Positions 34,073-44,494 of a DNA stretch of 64,000 bases are shown piece after piece (within the stretch, counting starts at the first letter, position 1; each line of letters starts with the position of its first letter). Source of the DNA: Phymatolithon calcareum (Eukaryota > Rhodophyta > Florideophyceae > Hapalidiales). A program made the translations under genes and the position numbers. The notes beneath the pieces were generated by a model, which saw only the letters and a program-made list of their open reading frames with translations, was not told where the DNA came from and did no database searches. The stretch is from positions 2,046,001 through 2,110,000 of the forward strand of contig OZ345362.1 of the NCBI GenBank assembly GCA_977006965.1, written 5' to 3'.

Positions 34073-35354
34073 TTACGAAACCACTTGTGCTTCCAATGTC
34101 CCGTTATTCGCAGGTCAAGGTATTGTCCTTGTGCAAACGCGGGACATTTTTCTATCTCTGCACCAATTCCATTATAGTCGTGACTTCTGTGCTGAACGAG
34201 CTGACTGCTGTCTTCTCGTTGGTTTATAGACCAGATCTGGTGCCCGGGCAGTTTATCAGCACCACGTCCTGTACTGATCGTCTCGATACCGTGTTATGTG
34301 GGGCATGAGGCAAGACATTTTTGTTCTATCCTAAGCACCACGGTCTTTCGAACTGTCTGTTTGGATTCACTGACAGTTAATCATTTGAGCACAAACTGAT
34401 ACACTATTCGTTGATAGAGCCATTCCTTTCACATTTATTTAAACAATTATGCTGAATTCAGTATTCGATGTCGCTGGTTTCGCATTTATATCCTCGCTTC
34501 ACCTTTTGCTCAATATATGTCGGACTAGCAGCCTTGTGGTGCACAGATAAGTTTACGTTTGATCATATGGCGTGCCATTCTCAGCGCTTCTACTCTGCTT
34601 GATTGGTGCGGATTGCATCTTTGACCATTTAACATGCGATTCCGATATCGATAATGACGGCGAGCTCACTTTCCGAATTTTTGTTTCGCAAACATGTGAG
34701 TAATGCACATGGCTTTATGATCGAACTGTACTGTAACTCTCTTATTGTCCAGCATTCATGAACGTGTCGGTAAGTTTCGGCATGCGGGCAAAAAAAACTC
34801 TTGGGGGGAACCAGTGACAGTCGCCACCATGTCGCCAGTACGGTTGCAGGACGCGTCCAGCTCAGCCAGGTTGGAATCAACCACGTGTGTCATGCTTCAA
34901 TTGAATTTCTTTTTTGCGACATGATTTCGACACGGGCTATCATATGAGCGGCAGCCAATGTGAAGCCAGGGGTTGCCCATCTTGGTTTGCCTGCTGTACA
35001 ACACCCTCCAAGCCAGCCAATGACGAGCAAGAGTCTGGCGCAACGGCAACTGCATTCAAAAGAGGTGAGGGGCAACGCGCCAACCGCGAGACAGTGATTG
35101 GTACGGGCCATCATTGAGGAGTCGTATCATAGTGAGTGCTGAATTACGTTTACTGTATCCCTGTAGCGGTAAGCCGCGACATGGGCCATTCCTCCAACAG
35201 CAAACGGCCGGCGGCGGCGTAATCCCGACCAATTACCACGCGCACAATGTTCGTGTGTGGACCAGCACAACAACGCTCAATGCCATCTCTCTATGAAGGT
35301 TCCAACTGTCTGCCTGCGCTGTCCCTATCCCATCCTGGCGTTCACCATCTCCTG
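34073..35354. other. Intergenic, upstream of kinase gene
   Basis: No gene recognised. TACTGTA occurs at 34729 and 35151. GC content rises towards 35,200, near the kinase promoter. Confidence 0.5.
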
Positions 35355-35360
35355 TATAAA
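35355..35360 (+). promoter_or_regulatory. TATA box of kinase gene
   Basis: TATAAA lies 55 bp before the kinase start codon, inside CCTGTATAAACAGG, itself a short palindrome. It would give a leader of roughly 30 nt. Assigned from position only. Confidence 0.5.
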
Positions 35361-35415
35361 CAGGACCACGACAAGCAAAAATCTCCCCAATCGAAGAGAC
35401 TAGATAATCACCAAC

Positions 35416-36927
35416 ATGTTCGCAGACTTACCGCCCGAGCTGCAACACGCCGCAGAAATGCAGCACACTCGCCGAAAACGCCCGCAACACTCAATGTCGC
35501 CGCAACCCGCACCAACCTCAGCAATGCTGCGTCGAAGACCGCTAACCCGCGCCGGCGTCCTACGCGTCCGACGCGGCATCTTCTGGCGCCGCGCACGTGC
35601 CGAATTGCGCGGCGCCGTGCTGTTGCTCGACGGTGTCGCGCACGAGGTATCAAGTGCCGAGCGCGTGCGCGCCAAAACCATAATCGTCGGTGTGCGTTCT
35701 TCCCGTCCGCTCGCCGTGCGTGCCTCATCCGAACCGGAAGCCGTGCAGTGGGTGAAGGCCCTAGTGCTCGCAGCTGCGGCTCCGCCCACGGTAGATGACT
35801 TTGAGGTTGTGTCACCTATCGGGCGCGGCGGAGGTGGGGAAGTCTTCCTCGTCCGCGACCGTACCGCACATCGCGCATTCCGAGCCATGAAGGTTGTGCG
35901 CAAATACAATGCGTTTTACTCGAAATTCGCATTGCGGCACGCCATGGATGAGCGACTTGTGTTGGAGCTAGCACGAGATTGTCCGTTTATCGTCAGTCTT
36001 GAGCATGCTTTTCAGGACGACGATGCTCTGTTTCATGTTACTGAGTTTTGTGCCGGCGGCGATCTGAAGGGTCGCTTGCGACGCAGTCCGCGTGGACGAC
36101 TTGACGAAGATGAGGCAAGACGTATTTTCACACAGATTATTCTTGCACTTGAACATGTACACAGTCTCAATGTCATCTATCGCGACCTAAAGCCGGAAAA
36201 CGTTTTGCTTACAGCACGCGGTGATGTGCGATTGTGTGATTTTGGGCTGTCGAAAGTGCTGACGACGGGACGGTTTGGAAGAACGAACAGTTTTTGCGGT
36301 ACCACGGCATACATGGCGCCGGAAGTTGTGTCGCGAAAACACTACGGTATCGCCGTCGATCTGTGGGCCATCGGAGCGTTGTTTTATCGCGTTTTGGTCG
36401 GACGTGCTCCGTTTGATGATATGCGTCTCGACGTCGTCAACCCGGACAATAACCCTAACGAGGTTTACAAGCGAATTCAACTGGATGATGTTATCATTCC
36501 CTCACGACTCTCGCAAGATGCAAGGGAAATGCTGGAAGGACTTCTGCGAAAAGACGAGACGGAGCGATGGAACCTTGAAGAACTGAAGGAAAGTAGTTTC
36601 TTCGACGGTGTCGACTGGGATGACGTCCTTGAGAAGGGCCGCCAACAAAAGCTTATTCCCGAAGAACCGCTTAGCACTGAGAATGCCACCAGGAATTTTG
36701 ATGCGGAAGATCTGACGAACCTGCGCGTAGCGGGCGACCGGAAAATTCAAGTCTCGGATGCCACTCCACCGAAGCGTGCGATGAGCAGGCTGTCCGCTCT
36801 TGGACTGGCCATGCGCAGCAAACCAAATCCTACATCAATTGTGGGATTCGGGTTCTCGTTTGCCAGTGATGCAAGCATGGCTCTTCCCGATGCGTCTATT
36901 GCAAGAGCCCCGTCCGGGAGACGGTGA
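35416..36927 (+). CDS. AGC-family Ser/Thr protein kinase with N-terminal PH-like domain
   Basis: An intronless 503-residue kinase. A PH-like region (about 42-120) ends in SSEPEAVQWVKAL, the typical last helix. The kinase domain (about 129-395) has the glycine loop IGRGGGGEVFLV, catalytic K159 (AMKVV), YRDLKPEN (255-262), DFG (275-277) and the activation loop SFCGTTAYMAPE (292-303), where the AGC threonine would be phosphorylated. A C-terminal tail follows with basic, Ser-rich sequence. PH plus AGC kinase is the plan of Akt/PKB, pointing to lipid-dependent membrane recruitment, but the hydrophobic FxxF(S/T) motif of Akt is not obvious, so I do not name an orthologue. Start at the first ATG after the TATA box. 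Convergent with the GRAM gene. Confidence 0.88.
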   Translation: MFADLPPELQHAAEMQHTRRKRPQHSMSPQPAPTSAMLRRRPLTRAGVLRVRRGIFWRRARAELRGAVLLLDGVAHEVSSAERVRAKTIIVGVRSSRPLAVRASSEPEAVQWVKALVLAAAAPPTVDDFEVVSPIGRGGGGEVFLVRDRTAHRAFRAMKVVRKYNAFYSKFALRHAMDERLVLELARDCPFIVSLEHAFQDDDALFHVTEFCAGGDLKGRLRRSPRGRLDEDEARRIFTQIILALEHVHSLNVIYRDLKPENVLLTARGDVRLCDFGLSKVLTTGRFGRTNSFCGTTAYMAPEVVSRKHYGIAVDLWAIGALFYRVLVGRAPFDDMRLDVVNPDNNPNEVYKRIQLDDVIIPSRLSQDAREMLEGLLRKDETERWNLEELKESSFFDGVDWDDVLEKGRQQKLIPEEPLSTENATRNFDAEDLTNLRVAGDRKIQVSDATPPKRAMSRLSALGLAMRSKPNPTSIVGFGFSFASDASMALPDASIARAPSGRR

Positions 36928-37323
36928 GGCTAATTTTGAATTGAACTAGGCCTGCAGTAGTTGCAGACAATTTTGTTGTGGACAAATTTTTTTATTTATT
37001 GGTCGCAATTTTCCGAGTTTCTGTTAAGAAACCCTGAATGTCGCGGCCCTCCTTCCCTCCCATCCTATGATGGATTAGCATGTCGACTGTACTGTAGTGA
37101 CTAACTAGCATTCCGCGAAATCCGCGACGATTGTCGACTGCATATAAATTATGTACAAATAAAAGAGAAACTTTACATCACGTCGTCGCCTCCTTTCTTC
37201 ATCGTTTCACTATGCCCACAATTCTTTTTCCTCGAAAAGACCCAATCCGTTCCACAAACTTAAAGAGAGACGATCGACACGCACACAAACAAACTCAGTA
37301 CTTCGGGAGCAATGTCATAGCGG
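36928..37323. other. Shared 3' region of two convergent genes
   Basis: 396 bp between the stops of the kinase (+) and GRAM (-) genes. AT-rich, with TACTGTA at 37090 and AATAAA-like stretches (for example 37155-37162). No gene seen. Confidence 0.55.
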
Positions 37324-38211
37324 TCACGACGTCTTTGCCTCCATCGCTCCCTCCGACACGGCAGGCGTCACCTCTCCCTCCTTCTGAGGCTGTGCCGACC
37401 CCACAAGATGCTCTAACAAATCAAGCGCAGCCTTAAACTCCCCATCGTTCGGAAAGCCAGCAAATACATAACTGCTTTTCTCCTTCGTCACAATACGAAG
37501 CATAGCCTTCTGTCCACGTTGCACGCGCGCCACATCCGCAAACGGTACAACGATTCCAAACGGCGCACCAAATGCGCCTGCATCATCCAGAACATACATC
37601 GCCAGATGCAACGGCGTGACATACAACACCCCAGCGAGCGGAAACGTCTTCTCCGGTGTGGCACCATTCAACGAGCAGCGATACTTTTGCACCAGTGTGC
37701 ATTCATAAGTCCCCACCGCCTCCTCAGACGCATCGATACCGGGGAATCGCTCGTGCAATCGCTCCGCCGCACCGTCCATCGCACTGCGCGCGGTCGTGGT
37801 GCTCCCGCTAGGTGTTTCTTCTGTCGAAGGTGAAAGTATTTCGTCCAGGAATGTGTTGAGGTTACCCCATCCCTTTCCGAGCTCCTCCGCGGCTTTTCCA
37901 AGTTGTTTTTGTGCGACTTTACCAGCATGTTCAAGTTCTGTTGTTGCTGTTGCGGCAATTTCAGAAGCTGCTTGTCCGAGCGGAATTGATGGGCTCTTCG
38001 GCCCATCGGCGCCGCCTTCAACGCCAAAGAGTCCAGTGAAACCGCGCCATGCTCCAAATAGTCCGTCGTCAGCAGGCTGCGCGGCGGCCGGTTCCGCATT
38101 GACAGTGTCTGCTGCTTCCGTTCTTTCTGGCTCTGTTGACTTTACGGGCGCATTTTCAGTCGCTGGTGCTGCCTCGGCGACAGGGTCTACTGCAGGCTCT
38201 GTCGATGCCAT
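37324..38211 (-). CDS. GRAM-domain protein
   Basis: An intronless 295-residue protein. The first 60 residues are Ala/Glu/Pro-rich and probably disordered. Residues about 75-130 form a likely amphipathic helix region (ASEIAATATTELEHAGKVAQ). A GRAM domain covers about 160-275: YECTLVQKYRCSLNG, then LYVTPLHLAMYV and PFADVARVQRG, ending in the aliphatic EFKAALDLLEHL helix. GRAM domains bind membranes, often phosphoinositides. Plant GRAM proteins of this size (GEM-like/ABA-responsive type) are the closest layout I know, but the match is by architecture. ATG at 38211 is the first in frame. Confidence 0.85.
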   Translation of the reverse strand: MASTEPAVDPVAEAAPATENAPVKSTEPERTEAADTVNAEPAAAQPADDGLFGAWRGFTGLFGVEGGADGPKSPSIPLGQAASEIAATATTELEHAGKVAQKQLGKAAEELGKGWGNLNTFLDEILSPSTEETPSGSTTTARSAMDGAAERLHERFPGIDASEEAVGTYECTLVQKYRCSLNGATPEKTFPLAGVLYVTPLHLAMYVLDDAGAFGAPFGIVVPFADVARVQRGQKAMLRIVTKEKSSYVFAGFPNDGEFKAALDLLEHLVGSAQPQKEGEVTPAVSEGAMEAKTS

Positions 38212-38759
38212 TAAGATGCTTCAGTGCTCACAGATCGGAAGGATAAACGAGCGTAGAGGATCACTTGCATTGTCAATCGCATGTGCGATGACGCAATTCA
38301 ACTGGATGCCACCTGCTGGACAGCCGCACAGCTGTGTGCATTATGTTCGGTAGGGAACAAAAAGGCGGAGAAATTCTAGCAAATTTTATGACCTTGCTTT
38401 CATAATTCGACAGCTTGCACAATTTTGAAAATCTGAGTTTCGAGAAAACCGCTGTCATACCGAAATATTTTACTCAAAACATAATTATTTTCGAAATATT
38501 TTGTTCTTTCTGGATTTTAATCTGAAGAGCGAAAGATTTTTGAATCTATCTACGTACGTGTGCAGAGCTGTCGTGGGTGGACCTCTGTGATCATCATCGT
38601 GATCAGGCGTCTGGCATGGGATGTAAAACGAAAGGCTCGTTTCGGCAGGCATGCCTGCATGGCTTGCGCGAGACTTCGGAGTCTCTGTCTGCACATAACC
38701 TCTTTGTAGTTGTCCTTTGAAGCTCAGAGCACTAAACGCTTGAGTTGACTAGTGCGGCA
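38212..38759. other. Divergent promoter region of GRAM and TFIIB genes
   Basis: 548 bp between two divergent starts. AT-rich middle with two CGAAATATTTT repeats (38460-38505). No TATA box is obvious on either side. No gene. Confidence 0.5.
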
Positions 38760-39785
38760 ATGCAGCCCGTAAACAAGCAACCCTTGCTGTCATTGCCTCC
38801 TCCAATGGAGAGGGACATACCAGATGAATGTCCAGAATGTGGCGAGGAAGACATTGTCGAAAACTGGCAGCAAGGCAACGCGGAGTGTCGGGGTTGTGGT
38901 CTGGTAATAGCAGAGCGTTTATTTGACCTTGGTGCGGAATGGCGAACATTCGCACAGGACGAAGGCGATGACCCGAACCGCGTGGGTGGACCAGCGAACC
39001 CTCTACTGGACGGTGAGCTCGGAACAGATATCGGGAACAGCGGGAAGGGAGGCGGATGGGAAACCAGCTCGCTAAGCAGAACGCATTACCGAAGTGCAAT
39101 ATCCGCGTCGGACAAAGTCATGCATTCAGTCATTGGACGTATTGACAACTACTGCCATAGATTCTCACTGCCTGGTGCGGTGGGAAAACGTGCGAAGGAA
39201 TTATTCAAAAGCTATCAGGATAACCTCACATTGCGCAATGACGGGACTCGCAGTCGGGGGTTGCGGGAGGACGAGGTGAACGAAATTGTCGCCAGCAGTC
39301 TGTTCATTGCGTGTCGAAACGCAAAGGCGACAAGGTCGTTCAAGGAGATTTGCGCGGTGACCATGGTGTCACGTAGGAATGTTGGGGCCACTGTGAAGAA
39401 GATCGAAATGGCAATCCCGAGCGCGAAGACGTCATATGTGCCGACGACTGATGATTTTGTGATAAGGTTTTGTACAAAGTTGAATCTACCAAGAGATATC
39501 ATGAACGCCATTGCGGAGCTTTCGAGGGAATTACAAAAGGGCATCTTGTATGGTAAGACGTATCCGACAGTGGTTGCGTCATGCATCTATGTTATTACAA
39601 TGTTGAGTGCAGCCGAGCACAGGCGTTCCGCGGGGAAGATTGCTGAGATCTGCGGCGTGGCAGGAGGCACTATCCAGTCAACGTATAAATTGATGTATCC
39701 AAAACTTAAGGATGCAATTCCAAAGAACGTGAAATATCTGAAGCCTTTCAGGAAGCTTCCCCTGCCCAGAGCTATGAAGTACTGA
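38760..39785 (+). CDS. TFIIB: Transcription initiation factor IIB
   Basis: An intronless 341-residue general transcription factor that bridges TBP-DNA and RNA polymerase II. The N-terminal zinc ribbon has C24, C27, C43 and C46 (CPECG and CRGCG). The B-reader/linker follows (FDLGAEWRTFAQDE), then two cyclin-like repeats (about 130-215 and 230-320), including LFIACRNAKATRSFKEICAV and ASCIYVITMLSA. Length and domain order are normal for TFIIB and not for the longer Brf1. Start is the ATG at 38760; an in-frame TTG upstream at 38745 is not needed. The proline-rich leader before the ribbon is short. Confidence 0.93.
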   Translation: MQPVNKQPLLSLPPPMERDIPDECPECGEEDIVENWQQGNAECRGCGLVIAERLFDLGAEWRTFAQDEGDDPNRVGGPANPLLDGELGTDIGNSGKGGGWETSSLSRTHYRSAISASDKVMHSVIGRIDNYCHRFSLPGAVGKRAKELFKSYQDNLTLRNDGTRSRGLREDEVNEIVASSLFIACRNAKATRSFKEICAVTMVSRRNVGATVKKIEMAIPSAKTSYVPTTDDFVIRFCTKLNLPRDIMNAIAELSRELQKGILYGKTYPTVVASCIYVITMLSAAEHRRSAGKIAEICGVAGGTIQSTYKLMYPKLKDAIPKNVKYLKPFRKLPLPRAMKY

Positions 39786-41394
39786 AGTATTCGCTCAAAT
39801 CGCCCACATTATGCATATGTGCACGTTCGAAGTCAGAAGTGACGTTTACTCCAGAAGTGTGAACTCATCGAACTGTGTGGTATTATTTTTTATCCTTTTT
39901 ATAAAAATGTATTTCTTGTGAATCACGTTCCTGTCCGCGAACAGGAAGAACTGTGAACAGCCAATAATGGGTCGTCAATAGTCTTGTAGGCTGCGTGCAC
40001 ACTGTGAATCTTAGTGTAAACCACAGATGGATGATCCCTTTCAAGCAGGGAAAGGCTACCTGTAGAATGAAAGCCAAAACGTGCCCGAAGTGGAAGCTTG
40101 AAGTGTATTCTTGTAATGCTGATTGTTCTGTCTCGAAGGAAGCCCAGTACGGAACAGACCGGACTCTATGCGCAGCGCCAATGTTTCTGAGAGACTATTC
40201 CACAGAATTCATTTCTCCGTTGCATAAGACGTGGAAAAACACACAAGAATCACAACTTGGAAGTCTCATGTTGCGAGATGAATAGGACAAACGGGGAGAC
40301 ATTAGACAAAGTGCGGATTCTTGAGAAGACTCAGAATATAATGAGCAACAAGCTGGAAATGAAACCCAATATCAAATTTCAAGTCACTTGTGAATAGTAT
40401 GGATTTGCGTTCGGGTAATGTGCGCCAAAGGCCCGGAAAAGTCAACGATGGACTGTCCGGGATGTTTGTCCGTGCACAGTCTTGTGCCAGGTCGCGCCTG
40501 ATATATGGACAGCGCACTGTCGGTGCGAACAAGACTTCCATCTGGCGGTAGGTGCCAGCGAAAAGAGTTGAGTAAGGAACATGCGAGATAGAATAGGAAA
40601 TAGTAAAAGAACCTCGTTGGGCTAGCGACAACATCCACTGGATTCTTCTGCTTTCCGAAGTATCCCAGCAACACAACACTGTGGAGGAATGGTTGATGGA
40701 TGCAGGGGAGGCGGAAGACCGTGCAGATGGTTTCACGACACGCGGCACGTCAGAAAGACGTGCTAGTGTATGACGTCGAGGTAGACGTGTTCCATCTGGT
40801 TCGCGCTACCGCACTGTGGCACCAACCGATGTACGACGAAGATAGTCCACGGAGAAAACTAGAATGTCTACCTTCGCAATATTGTTGTCTCAACGTTTGC
40901 ACGTAATAATTCTGCTGTGCTCTCCTCCACGAAATCTGCGACTTCGGTGATACTGTACAATTCAAACAACACGAAGCGCACTTGAACAGCATGTGAATCA
41001 GCTGATGTGAATACCAGAGAGGAGTCCACACGGAACAACACGGAGATACGGCGCGTAATCTGTGCGTCCGCGCGGCCGCTTGTCCCGTATATCCATGCAA
41101 GCAAGCGGCGGATGCGGGCACGCAGCTCAGAGAGCAACCAGGCTTAATGGTGGATGCAAATCGCAAGGACCACTCGGTCCTCTCAGTCACCAAACTCCAG
41201 CCCTTGAAATTTGAATAAATTTGAGAATCCCTCTCTGGGTGGGTTGAAAATGCGATAAAATTTCTTAGGTTCCGCCTTTCCACGCGGGGGTCCCGTAGGC
41301 AACCACTTGCCCTCGACGCTTTCGGATCGGGCGAAAAGTCGCGCCAAACAGAAAACGCGACCCGCCTGCACGTGCCGCCACGGCCGCGCCCGCC
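39786..41394. other. Intergenic, nothing recognised
   Basis: About 1.6 kb. A minus frame at 40750-41439 is long (229 residues) but low in motif content, Cys/Ser-rich and overlaps the next gene's start, so it is not called. Frames around 40302-40748 might be transposon debris. TACTGTA at 40951. Confidence 0.45.
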
Positions 41395-43770
41395 ATGCAC
41401 CCATCTGGCGCCCCCGAGCGCGTCGACCCACCCACGCACCCACCCCCCGACCGCCCGCCGGCGTCACAACAGCATCAGTTTCCACCGCCTCATCTCGCAC
41501 ACTTGTTCACGCCGACACAGCCAGCGGCCCGGAGTAACCCGGACGACATTCTGAGCGAGCTCAGCGCGTTTGAAATGCACCTCGATGGGCCGTCTCAAAA
41601 TCCCGCTACCGCGGGAGCAGGGGCCGGCTTCGACAGTATTGATGACGTTTTGCGCGCTCCGCCACCGGCTGCCAACCCGTTGATGATGGGCATGCAGCAG
41701 GCGCGTCAGGGGAAACAACGTCCTCCAAACTACCCGCCGGCCATTGTTGCGCAGATGGCGCAGCGCGATGCCGCCATCCGACAGGTACAGGCACAGCGAG
41801 CGTTGCAGCTCACTGCACAGGGTGCACAGGGTGTTCATGGCGCACATGGCATGCAGGGACTTGCGCTTCAGATGCAGAGGGCACAGACGCAAAAGCGACA
41901 GCGGGCAGCGACGGCAAAGGGACAGATGCGACATCAGATGTTGCTTCAGCAGCAGCAAATTGCTCATCAACAGCAATTGCAAAAGAGGCATTATTCACCG
42001 GCGCAACAACGCACTTTGCAAGGAGCACTTCAGAGCGCACAGCGAGCACAAGGGAGCAATGCCGCCGGCATGCAAAGTCAAGCGCAGGCCACTCTGGCCT
42101 CGCAGCAGATGCGTGATCAATGGCAAATGCAACAGATACAGCAGCAACAGCAAGGATTGCTGCAAGGATCCGGGTATCAGGGTCGAAATGTTGCGCAACA
42201 GTGGTTGGCTCAACATGGCCTTCCAAATTTTAAAGCACCTGTTCCAGGTATGCAGCAATTGAACAGAACAGGTGCGAGCCCACTGGATAGCATAGTGCGG
42301 GGCGCATTTGCACATCCCGCACAATCTAGAGGCATTCCGCAGCACGTCGCATCGCAAGCACAGCAAAACCACGCGCTTGCGGCTAGGGCAGCGGCGGCCG
42401 CTGCTGCAGCCGCTGCATCTGCACCTTCTAATGGACGACCCCCACAAAAGCAACGCGTGCCCGCGCGCCCATCGCCCCCAGCACGTACGCCTCCGCTTAC
42501 TGGACCTGATGCAGACCTCACGCGGCGGGTGTGCGAGCTGGAAATGGAGGCAGCGCGGAAGCGGCAACGTCTCGAGGCTGCCCCATCTAAAGATCAATAT
42601 TTCGCGCTCGCCCCTGACGTGCGTCGGCCGTTTGCAGACTGTTTTGATGCATGGCGTCGTCTCCTGCCGTACCACGTGTTACTGGCACCGGATGCACCAT
42701 CCGATGACAAGCAGAAGAGAAGGAAGAAGAAGGAAGAAGTTGCTAATATCTACGCGAAATGGGAGGCAAATTTGAAAGAAAAAGTTGCTGCGAGCACTGC
42801 GACTACGGATGATCGTCCGACTACAAAGGCGGCTACTGAAGCGGCTAACGCTACGCAGAGTGATGGTGCGAAACTTGACACGCCGCCATTGTCCTCCAGG
42901 GATGACTTGCTTTTGGCTAAAATTCTTTTCCAGGATGAAGTCGCGGCTGCGGAAGCGGTGCGTAGGAAGAGAATGGCAGTTGAGGCGGCTGCACGGGCCA
43001 AGTTGCAGGCTGAGATGCAACAGCGAGCTCAGGAGCAAGCCGTGGCACAGGCGAGAGCGTGGCGGGAGATGCAGGTACGAGTACAAGCTCAGGCTCAAGC
43101 GCAATGTCAAGCCCAGGAACAAGCTCGTTCTCAACAGCAATCGCAGGGTCATGATCAGGGACAGGTTTATCATCACACACAAGCCCACAATGATGCTCAA
43201 TCTCCGCTGCAGGCTCAGAGCCATCAGCAAGCGCAGGGTCACCAGCAAGCGCATGCACAACAGCAGGCACAAGCGCATGCCCGACACCAGGCGCAAGCTC
43301 ATGCTCAGCAGATGGCTCAAGCACATGCTCAACATCAGGCGCAAGCTGAGGCAAATCTACAGGCACAGACCCACTCCCAAGCACAGTCGCATTCGCTGCC
43401 GCATTCGCAACCATACTCTGCTCCGTTCTCACATCCACCCTCACGGCGAACTTCGCAATCACCTTCGCAGTCAGGTACTGGACTACATGACTTGGGACGA
43501 TTATTAGTGCCTAGTGGAATACGCACGCTGGGTATGGGCGGAGGAGGAAGCAATTTACACCCACCGCGTCAGGAACAGAGCTCTGATGGAAACATAATAC
43601 CACAAGGAATGCATCATCTACAACAGCAGGGCTTACAACAGCCGCACCAACAACAGGGCTTACGACCGCCGCAGTGGGCACCGGCCCCCTCGGCGGCATA
43701 CGCTGGGAGTCCCACTACACCGAGCGGTGCGCCAATTGGTGGTGTTACGGCCGGGCGCACGCCGCAGTAA
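41395..43770 (+). CDS. Glutamine-rich nuclear protein with GLTSCR1-like domain
   Basis: A 791-residue, low-complexity protein in one exon. The N-terminus has DDILSELSAFEMHL and a FDSIDDVLRAP motif. Long Q-rich tracts cover about 100-330, followed by a run of 11 Ala (about 322-352 region). At about 375-465, DLTRRVCELEMEAARKRQ is followed by RRPFADCFDAWRRLLPYHVL and a KKKEEVANIYAKWE helix. This resembles the GLTSCR1 domain of BICRA/BICRAL, subunits of a SWI/SNF subcomplex (recognised from the RLLPYHV motif; moderate confidence). The C-terminal third is a run of Q-A-H repeats (about 560-680), then a Gly/Pro-rich tail. Probably a chromatin or transcription cofactor. Long antisense frames here are products of the repeats. 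Confidence 0.72.
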   Translation: MHPSGAPERVDPPTHPPPDRPPASQQHQFPPPHLAHLFTPTQPAARSNPDDILSELSAFEMHLDGPSQNPATAGAGAGFDSIDDVLRAPPPAANPLMMGMQQARQGKQRPPNYPPAIVAQMAQRDAAIRQVQAQRALQLTAQGAQGVHGAHGMQGLALQMQRAQTQKRQRAATAKGQMRHQMLLQQQQIAHQQQLQKRHYSPAQQRTLQGALQSAQRAQGSNAAGMQSQAQATLASQQMRDQWQMQQIQQQQQGLLQGSGYQGRNVAQQWLAQHGLPNFKAPVPGMQQLNRTGASPLDSIVRGAFAHPAQSRGIPQHVASQAQQNHALAARAAAAAAAAAASAPSNGRPPQKQRVPARPSPPARTPPLTGPDADLTRRVCELEMEAARKRQRLEAAPSKDQYFALAPDVRRPFADCFDAWRRLLPYHVLLAPDAPSDDKQKRRKKKEEVANIYAKWEANLKEKVAASTATTDDRPTTKAATEAANATQSDGAKLDTPPLSSRDDLLLAKILFQDEVAAAEAVRRKRMAVEAAARAKLQAEMQQRAQEQAVAQARAWREMQVRVQAQAQAQCQAQEQARSQQQSQGHDQGQVYHHTQAHNDAQSPLQAQSHQQAQGHQQAHAQQQAQAHARHQAQAHAQQMAQAHAQHQAQAEANLQAQTHSQAQSHSLPHSQPYSAPFSHPPSRRTSQSPSQSGTGLHDLGRLLVPSGIRTLGMGGGGSNLHPPRQEQSSDGNIIPQGMHHLQQQGLQQPHQQQGLRPPQWAPAPSAAYAGSPTTPSGAPIGGVTAGRTPQ

Positions 43771-44494
43771 CAAAGGGCTGGCCTGTTCCGTGGACGACAA
43801 CAAGGGCGTACAGAAGAGAGAGGAAGGAGAGGTTGAATGCACGTCAGGGAAGGGACCAGGCTGCGGACAACGGATGGGTCGCATTTTTGGGGCGCTACTG
43901 ACAATAACAAGAACCTTTTATTTTTATGTAAAAAACAAACCTATCCATAGCGCCTCGGTACTGTAATGTATGGAGTTGTTGGCGACGTGCTGTAATTATT
44001 CCCAGTTGTAATTGTCCAATGAGCATGATTTCCATGGAAAGTTTAAAATATTTTGAATATTCAATATTCAGCGTCCAACAGAGATGCTTGCGATGGAAAA
44101 GTTTTAATATTTCAAGTCAGCAATCATTTTTCCGACCGTAAACTCAAAACTATCATAGCAAATGATGCTGCCAGCCATACACTGCTTTGTCACCTCGGGC
44201 GCATCTCCCGATCCGGAGGCACCCTATCCCCATCGCAGCAGTGCCCCTCGCGAAGTCCAACATTGCGAGAAACACCGTGGACAAATATCCTGCATGTCTG
44301 CATGTTTCTCTGCATGTTTCTGACTGATTAATACCTCATTAGAGTCCTTGAACGCCCATCGGCGCAAAATTTCGTCCGCCACCACGTCATCTTTTCCGCC
44401 CTACTGTTTTCTACATCTCCGGAACGTCGGTCTGCCGGTCGACATTTCTTTTACAGTACCCCGAACACCAATTCTTTCCACATCAACAACAGTC
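43771..44494. other. Intergenic, HEMA promoter side
   Basis: AT-rich gap with TACTGTA at 43959 and TACAGTA at 44452, the latter only 43 bp before the HEMA start codon. No TATA box stands out. No gene. Confidence 0.5.

Noticed and set aside
35400-35909. Minus frames overlapping the kinase N-terminus
   Set aside because: Arg/Ala-rich shadows of GC-rich coding DNA; the sense strand has PH and kinase motifs.
40750-41439. 229-residue minus frame
   Set aside because: No motif, Cys/Ser-rich mixed composition, and overlap with the start of the Q-rich gene; more likely chance.
41995-43462. Long antisense frames (up to 226 residues) in the glutamine-rich gene
   Set aside because: CAG/CAA-rich coding sequence gives stop-poor Leu/Ser frames on the opposite strand; no domain is present.
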